Below, piece after piece: positions 1 to 5,929 of a stretch of DNA of 17,957 bases (positions are counted from its first letter, which is position 1; every line of letters starts with the position of its first letter). The notes below the pieces were generated by a model, which saw only the letters and a program-made list of their open reading frames with translations, was not told the origin of the DNA and searched no databases. This DNA is from DTU080 sp050945315 (GTDB lineage: Bacteria > Bacillota > Limnochordia > DTU080): assembly GCA_050945315.1 (NCBI GenBank), contig JBMNSS010000046.1, positions 1 to 17,957 on the forward strand. Reading direction: 5' to 3'. A program made the translations under genes and the position numbers.

Positions 1-131
1 CATACTGCCCCCTTCGGCTTCCTTCAGACCCCGCCGTTACCGGCGACGCCCTTGCCTACGGGTTGTTTTCCCACTGGCAGGCAACGAAGGTTTCTTTCAA
101 CCTTCCGGCTCGGCAAGCATGCCGGGCGCAT
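1..131 (-). mobile_element. Group II intron, 5' part (domain I), cut by window edge
   Basis: No protein is coded here. Read on the minus strand, the segment is a run of hairpins: CGGCA/TGCCG, a 7-bp stem GAAGGTT/AACCTTC, a 6-bp stem TTGCCT/AGGCAA enclosing GGG/CCC, and a 5-bp CGCCG/CGGCG stem capped by GTAA (a GNRA tetraloop). These are followed by CTGAAGGAAGCCGAAGG. From memory, that last string and the order of stems match domain I of bacterial group II introns. The probable 5' end lies near 130-132, about 9 nt past the hairpin that follows rpmA. Class C introns insert just 3' of terminator stems. The first bases read ATGCG rather than the usual GTGCG, so either the exact boundary or the splicing competence is uncertain. 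The reverse-transcriptase ORF and domains V-VI would lie beyond base 1. Confidence 0.72.
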
Positions 132-139
132 GCCAAACA

Positions 140-166
140 GGGCCCGATGATACTATCACCGGGCCC
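140..166 (-). terminator. Hairpin terminator after rpmA
   Basis: An almost perfect inverted repeat: GGGCCCG pairs with CGGGCCC, continued by a G-T wobble and TGATA/TATCA around a single central base. On the minus strand it starts 29 nt after the rpmA stop and is followed by TGTTTGG, a weak U-run. It probably ends the rplU-rpmA transcript. The poor U-tract lowers confidence in intrinsic termination, but this is also the type of stem used as a landing site by class C group II introns, and intron-like RNA begins right after it. Confidence 0.7.
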
Positions 167-195
167 CGTCACATCTATTTCAAAAACTATAGCAG

Positions 196-462
196 CTAGT
201 TGCTGGCCGACAGCGATTGGACGCTGACTCTGGTGCGCTTCTTACCAACGCGTTCAAAAGAGACCAGGCCGTCAACTTTGGCAAACAGAGTATGATCCCG
301 GCCGACTCCCACATTGATACCAGGGTGGATACTCGTTCCGCGTTGACGCACCAAGATGCTGCCTGCGCTGACAAACTTGCCATCAGGCGTCTTGACGCCA
401 AGCATTTTAGCGTTGCTGTCACGGCCATTGCGAGAGCTACCGACGCCCTTTTTCTTCGCCAT
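196..462 (-). CDS. rpmA: 50S ribosomal protein L27
   Basis: Codes for 88 residues, the normal length of L27, a large-subunit protein whose N-terminal tail reaches the peptidyl-transferase centre. The family signature is clear: KKGVGSSRNGRDS near the N-terminus, then GSILVRQRGT and the LFAKVDG segment. The start is set at the ATG leading into MAKKKG. A longer in-frame reading runs back into rplU and is rejected. The ATG lies one base after the rplU stop (TAG-T-ATG), with a G-rich stretch about 8 nt upstream, so translation is probably coupled to rplU. The protein lacks the cleavable N-terminal extension seen in many Firmicutes L27 proteins, and there is no Prp protease gene between rplU and rpmA. 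Confidence 0.97.
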   Translation of the reverse strand: MAKKKGVGSSRNGRDSNAKMLGVKTPDGKFVSAGSILVRQRGTSIHPGINVGVGRDHTLFAKVDGLVSFERVGKKRTRVSVQSLSASN

Positions 463-463
463 A

Positions 464-802
464 CTACTCGCCCCCTTTGGCTCCGCTATCAGCCTCAACA
501 ATGCGCTCAATCTGCAAACGCGTATATGGCTGTCTGTGCCCCCAGCGCTTCCGTTGATTCTTCTTCGGCTTATACTTGAAGCCTCTGATCTTGGGCCCCT
601 TGATCTGATCGATCACTTTGGCGACCACTTTGGCCCCCTCGATATACGGCCTGCCCGTCTGCAGCTGACCGTCACCGGATATCAGGAGCACACGATCCAG
701 CGCGACCTCCTCGCCGGAAGCACAGTCTAACTTCTCTACGTTCACAACGTCACCGACGGCCACTCTCAGTTGTTTACCGCCGGTTTCAACAATCGCGTAC
801 AT
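464..802 (-). CDS. rplU: 50S ribosomal protein L21
   Basis: Codes for 112 residues, close to the usual 100-105. L21 is a primary rRNA-binding protein of the large subunit. The N-terminus MYAIVETGGKQ is the classic L21 start, and the C-terminal part has the basic KYKPKKNQRKRWGHRQPYT segment (signature GHRQPYT). The start is the ATG at 802, preceded by GGAGGT with a 5-nt spacer. The longer reading that begins 13 codons earlier lacks homology and overlaps the SD. rpmA follows after a single base. The gene has its own strong promoter and a hairpin leader, so L21/L27 synthesis can be set independently of rng upstream. Confidence 0.97.
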   Translation of the reverse strand: MYAIVETGGKQLRVAVGDVVNVEKLDCASGEEVALDRVLLISGDGQLQTGRPYIEGAKVVAKVIDQIKGPKIRGFKYKPKKNQRKRWGHRQPYTRLQIERIVEADSGAKGGE

Positions 803-908
803 GCGGCACCTCCCGCCAGGCTCGCCGGATAAGGTAGGCAAAAAGCCCTTTCACTGGACCTTCTCCGAGCGGCTTCAGTGCCGGATGTCGAGACCTCCGG
901 CACTTACG
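803..908 (-). promoter_or_regulatory. rplU 5' leader with hairpin (possible L21 autoregulatory leader)
   Basis: Between the predicted transcription start (about 908) and the rplU ATG lies a leader of roughly 105 nt. Its first element is a perfect 9-bp hairpin at 877-904 (AGTGCCGGA / TCCGGCACT, 10-nt loop). A smaller GGGC-TTTTT-GCCT element follows at about 838-848. No U-run follows the 9-bp stem, so it is unlikely to be a plain terminator. L21 leaders with conserved stems are known in Firmicutes, and this could be one. That link is inference from position and structure only. Confidence 0.5.
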
Positions 909-914
909 TTAAGG

Positions 915-943
915 ATGATACCACGGCGCATAGGCTGTGTCAA
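915..943 (-). promoter_or_regulatory. Sigma-A-type promoter for rplU-rpmA
   Basis: On the minus strand a perfect TTGACA (938-943) is separated by exactly 17 bases from TATCAT (915-920), four of six positions matching TATAAT. The predicted start is near 908. It lies in the 169-nt gap between rng and rplU. The -35 box overlaps the 3' arm of the hairpin at 940-963, directly after the rng stop. Confidence 0.75.
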
Positions 944-963
944 ACAACCATTCTCTTGTTTGA
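940..963 (-). other. Hairpin directly after rng stop, overlapping rplU -35 box
   Basis: A perfect 8-bp inverted repeat, TCAAACAA / TTGTTTGA with an 8-nt loop, begins 9 nt beyond the rng stop codon. The stem is AT-rich and not followed by a U-run, so it is not a typical intrinsic terminator. It could stabilise the 3' end of rng mRNA, act as an RNase processing site, or as DNA be a dyad operator over the -35 box. Confidence 0.5.
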
Positions 964-971
964 CGACAATC

Positions 972-2681
972 CTACAGTGCCTGTCCGGCCACCACCCGGC
1001 CTTTGGCATAGGTCCTGTAAACCTTGGTGACCTCAACCATCAGGCGCTGTCCGACGCGATTGCCAGCCCCGTGGATATCTATTACATATCCTTCCAAGCG
1101 TCCGATACCATCGCGCGGGTTGCTCATATGAGGTTCGTCCACCGTCAACTCCAGCACCTGTCCTTCCCTGACAGGCATGGCCAGGGCCCCCACATCCTCT
1201 TTACTGCCCATGGCTGAAAACAAGACATCCTCCATGTGAAGATCCTCACGGCCCCGCACATAGAGCGTCTTGCCGGTACTCTCTTCGAGCTGACGCAGAT
1301 TGGCTCCACCGGTGCCTATCAACAATCCGGCCACGGAAGGATGGACTTCCACTAAGAACGCCTCAGCGGATTGTGTGCGGCTCATGCGCAAGATCTCCCG
1401 CTGGGCTCGCAAAGCGACAGTGGCCTCCGAAAGCACCCGTCCGGTTCCCTGACAGTACGGACACTCACGATGAAGGAAATCACCCAAGTCCTGCCTGACT
1501 TTCTTGCGCGTCATTTCGACAAGGCCCAAGTTGGTGAAGCCCAAAACATGCGTCTTCGTCTTGTCGCGCCGAATCTCGGCTTCCAGGCGCTCTAACACAC
1601 GGCGTTCGTCTTCTTTGCTGTCCATATCGATGAAATCCAGAATAATGATCCCGCCGATATCCCGAAGCCGTAGTTGTCGGGCTATTTCAGTCGCCGCCTC
1701 CAGATTGGTGTGCAATACGGTATCAGCCAAGTTGGTCGTACCCACATACCGCCCGGTATTGACATCGATGCTCGTCAGGGCCTCGGTTCTGTCGATAACC
1801 AGGTAGCCTCCGGACTTGAGCCAGACCTTGCGCTGTAGGACCGGTTCAATCTGAGCCTCCGCCTCGTACGACTCAAACAGGGGCATACTCCCGTGGTACA
1901 AAAAGACACGTGACTTCAAATGAGGCGAGATTGTCCCCAGCAACTCCATGGTCCTAACGTACTCGGCTTTATTATCAATCACGAATTTGTCGACACCGGC
2001 ATCAAAGGTATCTCTTACCAAGCGGTAGATGAGATCGTGGTCTTTGTAGAGCAACGTCGGCGATGAGGCCTTCTTGGCCTTCTGCTGAATCGCGGCCCAG
2101 ACACCCTCAAGAAAGCGACAGTCCTCTGCCAGGTCCTTTTCGTCTTTCCCTTCGGCAACGGTTCGCACGATCAGACCCATACCTTTAGGTCTAATTCTTT
2201 TTGCCAGAGCCTTGAGCCGAGCCCGCTCCTGTTCATCGACGATGCGCCTCGAGATGCCGATGTAATCCACTGTGGGCATAAAAACAAGATAGCGGCCCGG
2301 AATGCTCGCATGTGTCACGACCCTGGCACCCTTGGTGCCCATCGGCTCTTTCGTCACTTGTACCATTATCTGCTGACCGGGCTTTAGCAGATCGGTGATG
2401 TTGCGAAAACTTGGTTTTTCCAGAGGTTCATCCATGTCGCGCTCTGCATTACGGTAAGCTATGGCATCAGCGACATACAAAAAGGCGTTCCGTTCCAAGC
2501 CGATGTCTACAAAGGCCGCCTGCATACCGGGCAGCACATTTTCCACTCTACCTTTGTAAATATTGCCGACAATCCGCTCGGAGGTGTCACGCTCGACATA
2601 AAGCTCTACCAGGCGCCCATCCTCCAACACTGCCGCACGAGTTTCTCCCAAACTGACATTGACAATAATCTCCTTCCTCAT
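972..2681 (-). CDS. rng: Ribonuclease E/G family endoribonuclease
   Basis: A 569-residue single-strand-specific endoribonuclease of the RNase E/G family, acting in rRNA maturation and mRNA turnover. An N-terminal S1 RNA-binding domain (about 37-125, with GNIYKGRVENVLPGMQAAF) is followed by the catalytic core. The metal-binding aspartates sit in SIDVNTG (D306) and ILDFIDM (D349), and the zinc-link motif CPYC at 407-410 mediates dimerisation. The C-terminus (about 506-564) looks like a TRAM-type RNA-binding domain, common in clostridial members. The long disordered degradosome scaffold of enterobacterial RNase E is absent. The ATG at 2681 has GGGAGTG about 8 nt upstream. A terminator-like hairpin separates it from spoIVFB, and it is followed by rplU-rpmA, a widely conserved order. 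Confidence 0.95.
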   Translation of the reverse strand: MRKEIIVNVSLGETRAAVLEDGRLVELYVERDTSERIVGNIYKGRVENVLPGMQAAFVDIGLERNAFLYVADAIAYRNAERDMDEPLEKPSFRNITDLLKPGQQIMVQVTKEPMGTKGARVVTHASIPGRYLVFMPTVDYIGISRRIVDEQERARLKALAKRIRPKGMGLIVRTVAEGKDEKDLAEDCRFLEGVWAAIQQKAKKASSPTLLYKDHDLIYRLVRDTFDAGVDKFVIDNKAEYVRTMELLGTISPHLKSRVFLYHGSMPLFESYEAEAQIEPVLQRKVWLKSGGYLVIDRTEALTSIDVNTGRYVGTTNLADTVLHTNLEAATEIARQLRLRDIGGIIILDFIDMDSKEDERRVLERLEAEIRRDKTKTHVLGFTNLGLVEMTRKKVRQDLGDFLHRECPYCQGTGRVLSEATVALRAQREILRMSRTQSAEAFLVEVHPSVAGLLIGTGGANLRQLEESTGKTLYVRGREDLHMEDVLFSAMGSKEDVGALAMPVREGQVLELTVDEPHMSNPRDGIGRLEGYVIDIHGAGNRVGQRLMVEVTKVYRTYAKGRVVAGQAL

Positions 2682-2751
2682 AAAATGGTCACTCCCAATC
2701 TCTGCGCCTCCTAGACTTCCCTATCTTAGGGCCTCAATTACGGCCTGAGGC

Positions 2752-2810
2752 ATAAAAAGAAGCGAGGGAGATGCCAAGACTCCGAGCCTGACGCCGGAGC
2801 CTCCCCGAGC
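2752..2810 (-). terminator. Terminator-like hairpin between spoIVFB and rng
   Basis: On the minus strand, just past the spoIVFB stop, an inner stem GGCTCCG/CGGAGTC (one G-T pair) is enclosed by GGGAG/CTCCC with a small internal loop. It is followed shortly by TTCTTTTT. The U-run and position support intrinsic termination at the end of the min-spoIVFB unit. rng would then need its own promoter, but no convincing -35/-10 pair is visible in the remaining 70 nt. Confidence 0.6.
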
Positions 2811-2816
2811 ACCTTT

Positions 2817-3716
2817 TTACGATGTCTGGTTCTTCTGGTTCTGATTATCGAGCAGCAGGTGAACGGGTGTATCTGATCCCTGCTCAAACAGCGTGTTTAT
2901 GACGTCCAATTCTGTCACAAGCCCCTCAACACAGCCCTTTTCATCGACTACCCATATCAAGTGATAGCGTTGAGGGACAAAAAGCTTCACGACATCCGCC
3001 ACTCTGGCATGTGTGGCCGCCACCAACTGTTCCGACGGCAAGCAACCGCAGCGCATGAACTCATCCTGCTTGCGCGCCAAATACCTCAACAAAACATACA
3101 TCGCTCTTGCCTGTTCGCGGGCGGCTGCCGCAAATAAGAAAACGCCCAGCACAGGTAGGGTGGCATTAAAATAACCAAAGTAAACCCCGGCAAGTCCTGC
3201 GAACCCGAGCAAGACGGCCAAGAACTTGCCCGTGCGAGCCGCCTTTTCAGTCGCTCTCCGAAAGCCAAAACGCCCGACCAGATGCGCCCGATAGACACGT
3301 CCCCCATCCAACGGCAGTGCCGGCAGAGCATTAAAGAGGGCTAACGTCGCATTTGTCTGAATGAAAAAGTCCAACCACCGCTCCGGATAAAGGGCGTAGA
3401 CTTTCGCCACCACACCTAAGCCCAGCATAAAAAGGTTCGCTATGGGACCGGCCATGGCGACCCGTTTTTCGACGTACGGATCAACTTCCATAAGGCCATC
3501 GATGCGAGCAACGCCTCCGAAGGGCAGTAGCTCCAACTCGATGACACGCAATCCGTGACTCTTGGCTACCGCGGCATGAGCACACTCATGTATGACTACG
3601 ATGCCAAAAACGATCAGAGCCTCGGGGAGCAGTCCTATCAGGGCCAGTACGAATAGCAGCAGCAAAAAAAGCCGGTTTAAAGCGATGCGCACCCCAAACA
3701 GGCGCTCGGTGCACAT
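2817..3716 (-). CDS. spoIVFB: Site-2 intramembrane metalloprotease, SpoIVFB type, with CBS domain
   Basis: A 299-residue M50-family protease. In sporulation SpoIVFB cuts pro-sigma-K inside the membrane around the forespore. The zinc site HECAH is at 43-47 within the second hydrophobic stretch, and the second motif NALPALPLDGG (about 129-139) carries the third metal ligand. Further membrane segments span roughly 15-40, 87-107, 120-140 and 165-195. A degenerate CBS-type domain lies at about 230-285, as in many clostridial SpoIVFB proteins. No SpoIVFA-like partner with a peptidase M23 domain is encoded upstream. The ATG at 3716 has no good SD and sits 2 nt after a 5-bp hairpin (CCGAC-CGTA-GTCGG). 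An in-frame TAG just upstream separates it from a short open stretch. A GTG at codon 9 is an alternative start. It could instead be a general site-2 protease, but the neighbourhood favours SpoIVFB. Confidence 0.88.
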   Translation of the reverse strand: MCTERLFGVRIALNRLFLLLLFVLALIGLLPEALIVFGIVVIHECAHAAVAKSHGLRVIELELLPFGGVARIDGLMEVDPYVEKRVAMAGPIANLFMLGLGVVAKVYALYPERWLDFFIQTNATLALFNALPALPLDGGRVYRAHLVGRFGFRRATEKAARTGKFLAVLLGFAGLAGVYFGYFNATLPVLGVFLFAAAAREQARAMYVLLRYLARKQDEFMRCGCLPSEQLVAATHARVADVVKLFVPQRYHLIWVVDEKGCVEGLVTELDVINTLFEQGSDTPVHLLLDNQNQKNQTS

Positions 3717-3927
3717 GACCGACTACGGTCGGGCACCGACACACGGCAGCCGGACATCCAAACCGCGCATCGGCGGGGGCCATATCCCCACGGCTCCGCA
3801 TTTGACCCCGAAACGAGCTGTCAATGGCAGAACCTCCCTCTCAGGCTGTGAGCATCTCACACCTAGAATATATGGAGGGAAGCCGAGCGGTATGATGCGG
3901 GCCACGTGCGTTGTCGGGTCTACAAGC
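3717..3927 (-). other. Gap between minE and spoIVFB; short unconfirmed ORF and hairpins
   Basis: This 211-nt stretch has no recognisable gene. On the minus strand a GTG-initiated frame of 60 codons (3723-3905) ends with TAG 6 nt before the spoIVFB ATG, in the same frame. Its composition (many Pro, Arg, Cys, Gly) resembles no family I know. A TTG inside it is preceded by GGGAGG with an 8-nt spacer, so a shorter peptide of about 34 residues is also possible. There is a perfect hairpin TGTGAG-ATG-CTCACA near 3846-3860, and a second, CCGAC/GTCGG, directly before spoIVFB. It may be a translated leader coupled to spoIVFB or simply non-coding. Confidence 0.35.
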
Positions 3928-4209
3928 TCAGTTGGCGGTTCGGGTGGCCGCCGAGGATTTCATTCCCCGTATGGGAATGTTGGCCACCAAGGCCATCGCG
4001 TCACTGTCTTTTTCCAAGTTGACTTCGAGCGCGTCCTCGTCGATCTCAACATACTTGGACAGTACCTCTATAAGATCAACTCGCAGCATGTCTAACAGGT
4101 GAGGCGATATGCTAGCGCGATCGTGAACAAGCACCAGGCGCAACCGCTCCTTGGCTTGTTTGCCACTAGGTTCCTCCCTGCCAAACAATCTTGCAAGGAA
4201 ATCCAGCAT
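3928..4209 (-). CDS. minE: Cell division topological specificity factor MinE
   Basis: A 93-residue MinE. It stimulates the MinD ATPase and releases MinCD from the membrane, so the division inhibitor stays away from mid-cell. The N-terminus MLDFLARLFGR is the amphipathic membrane-targeting helix. The anti-MinCD/beta segment follows (AKERLRLVLVHDR, about 19-31), then the C-terminal topological domain with LDMLRVDLIEVLSKYVEID and an alternating acidic/hydrophobic beta strand. The ATG at 4209 has GGAGGGA about 7 nt upstream. minD ends 30 nt before it. MinE occurs in many Clostridia but is absent from Bacillus, where DivIVA/MinJ do this job. Confidence 0.95.
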   Translation of the reverse strand: MLDFLARLFGREEPSGKQAKERLRLVLVHDRASISPHLLDMLRVDLIEVLSKYVEIDEDALEVNLEKDSDAMALVANIPIRGMKSSAATRTAN

Positions 4210-4239
4210 TTTTGCTCCCTCCGTTTGGGTTGGACTGCG

Positions 4240-5148
4240 CTAGTTCGCCTTTCTGCTGGGCATCAGACGACGCAGCCTCTCCAAAAGACCCTCTTGCTGC
4301 AAGTTCATCGGAGGCACATCCTCCCCAAGAATCCGCCGCACGATGTTATCGTAGGCGATGGCTGCCCGGGACCGACTATCCAAGATCACAGGCTCACCTT
4401 TGTTGGCCGCCACGATAATTGACGGGTCATCCGGAATGACACCCAGCAACTCAATGGCCAGGATCTCAATGACATCCTTGATGTCCATCATGTCTCCCCG
4501 CCGAACCATCTCAGGTCGAACACGATTGATGATCAGCTTGGGAGCATAGAGCTCATTGGCCTCTAACATACCCGTAATACGATCAGCATCGCGCACGGCA
4601 GAGACTTCCGGCGTAGTGACCACGATAGCTTCGTCCGCCCCAGCGATGGCATTGCGAAAACCCTGTTCTATGCCCGCCGGAGAGTCAACGACGACGAAAT
4701 CAAACTCCTGAGCCAACTCCAGACATAGCTCCTTGAACTGCTCAGGCGCAATGGCATCCTTATCACGGGTCTGGGCCGCAGGCAAAAGAAACAGATTTTC
4801 CATGCGCTTGTCCCTGATAAGAGCACTGCGCAACTTGCATGTTCCTTCTATGACCTCCACGAGATCATAGACGATTCTGTTCTCCAATCCTATGATAACA
4901 TCCAGGTTACGCAAGCCCACGTCGGCATCGACCATACACACCCGATGGCCGGTGCGCGCAAGACCGGTGCCTATATTGGCGGTCGCCGTTGTCTTGCCGA
5001 CTCCGCCTTTCCCACTCGTAATAACGATCACTCGCCCGGATTTATTCTGTCTGTCTTTCGGGACATCACTCGTGGCCACATCATCGGCGGCCTTGTTCTT
5101 GCCTGCATAGCCTTGTCCGCTGTTACTGTCGGTCAGACGCCCAGACAC
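4240..5148 (-). CDS. minD: Septum site-determining ATPase MinD, N-terminally extended
   Basis: A 302-residue ParA-type ATPase that recruits MinC to the membrane to block FtsZ assembly at wrong sites. The deviant Walker A, SGKGGVGKTT, is at 45-54, the VDADVGLRNLD segment follows, and the Walker B-like strand is FDFVVVDSPAG. The C-terminus EGLLERLRRLMPSRK is the amphipathic membrane-targeting sequence. Canonical MinD begins only a few residues before the Walker strand (here RVIVITSGKGG), whereas this protein has about 38 extra hydrophilic residues rich in Asp, Asn, Lys and Ser. The GTG start at 5148 has GGGAGGT with a 7-nt spacer, and no comparable SD exists further in, so the extension looks real. 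It lies 42 nt after minC and 30 nt before minE. Confidence 0.96.
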   Translation of the reverse strand: MSGRLTDSNSGQGYAGKNKAADDVATSDVPKDRQNKSGRVIVITSGKGGVGKTTATANIGTGLARTGHRVCMVDADVGLRNLDVIIGLENRIVYDLVEVIEGTCKLRSALIRDKRMENLFLLPAAQTRDKDAIAPEQFKELCLELAQEFDFVVVDSPAGIEQGFRNAIAGADEAIVVTTPEVSAVRDADRITGMLEANELYAPKLIINRVRPEMVRRGDMMDIKDVIEILAIELLGVIPDDPSIIVAANKGEPVILDSRSRAAIAYDNIVRRILGEDVPPMNLQQEGLLERLRRLMPSRKAN

Positions 5149-5190
5149 GCTAGGAACCTCCCTCGCGAAACTTCACATCTCGCATGAGGC

Positions 5191-5850
5191 CTACGAGGAG
5201 AAGGCCTCAATGATAATCGATTCATCCCGAACACGCGCTACCTCCGGTACGGACGGATGCCCCTGGTCATCGTCAGGTGCCCTGGAAATAAAGTGAGCGA
5301 TGCGCAATTGTGTAGGTTCCAACCTTAAGGCGGCGACAATCGCTCGTACATCCCCTTTCGCTCCGGCGTGCGCCATGCCTCGCAGAGCCCCAAAAACCAC
5401 GATATCCCCCGTGCATGCAATGACAGCACCCGGATTCACGTCACCGAGTACCACAACATTACCGTCGAAATCGATCCGCTGTCCGGAACGCACGGTCCGT
5501 TTATGCAACAGCGTACGATCTGTCTGCTCCGGCTGCTGTTCTTTCATCCCTTGATCTGAAGCGTGTCTGCGAACGGGAGGCCGTTCAGGCACCTGCGTAT
5601 CATCCAGAGGAATGCCAAATTCATTCAAGGTGGCCTCCAAGATCTCCCGTTGCCCGGGTGTCAGCGCCCCGCTGCTGTCATCCACACGCACCGGTTCATT
5701 ACCGAAAAAACCACGGGCGGACGACAGCGTCCTGCGCAACTCCGCGATCACATCACCGAAATCGGCTCCATCCCTGATAACTATGGACACACCGTAGCGC
5801 CCCCCCTTGAGCACCACGCTCTCACGAGCAGTCACTGTGTCACCGTCCAC
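5191..5850 (-). CDS. minC: Septum site-determining protein MinC
   Basis: A 219-residue inhibitor of FtsZ polymerisation that works with MinD. The N-terminal FtsZ-binding domain runs to about residue 90 (SVVLKGGRYGVSIVIRDG and SSARGFFG). A polar Gln/Glu-rich linker follows, then the C-terminal beta-helix that binds MinD, with VRSGQRIDFDGNVVVLGDVNPGA and LRGMAHAGAKGD, and the typical PTQLRIA segment. The start is ambiguous. The GTG at 5850 has AAGGAA almost touching it, too close for a normal SD. The GTG at 5835 (codon 6) overlaps the stop of a short upstream ORF as GTGA, which suggests translational coupling. minD follows after 42 nt, mrdA precedes. Confidence 0.94.
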   Translation of the reverse strand: MDGDTVTARESVVLKGGRYGVSIVIRDGADFGDVIAELRRTLSSARGFFGNEPVRVDDSSGALTPGQREILEATLNEFGIPLDDTQVPERPPVRRHASDQGMKEQQPEQTDRTLLHKRTVRSGQRIDFDGNVVVLGDVNPGAVIACTGDIVVFGALRGMAHAGAKGDVRAIVAALRLEPTQLRIAHFISRAPDDDQGHPSVPEVARVRDESIIIEAFSS

Positions 5851-5903
5851 TTCCTTAACACTATCTTAGGCTCTGCCACATCTACCCTTCTTTTCTCCGA
5901 CAT
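5832..5903 (-). CDS. Possible 23-codon leader peptide coupled to minC
   Basis: In the 79-nt gap between mrdA and minC, an ATG at 5903 has GGGAAGG with a 6-nt spacer, a better SD than either minC start. It opens a frame of 23 codons (MSEKRRVDV...KWTVTQ) that ends in TGA at 5834-5832, inside the 5' end of minC. The TGA overlaps an in-frame minC GTG as GTGA. Two readings are possible: a short coupled ORF, or the original minC N-terminus put out of frame by an indel. The peptide is basic and has no recognised domain. No homology evidence is available, so confidence is low. Confidence 0.35.
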   Translation of the reverse strand: MSEKRRVDVAEPKIVLRKWTVTQ

Positions 5904-5929
5904 CGGCAACCTTCCCTTTATTGCTCTGA

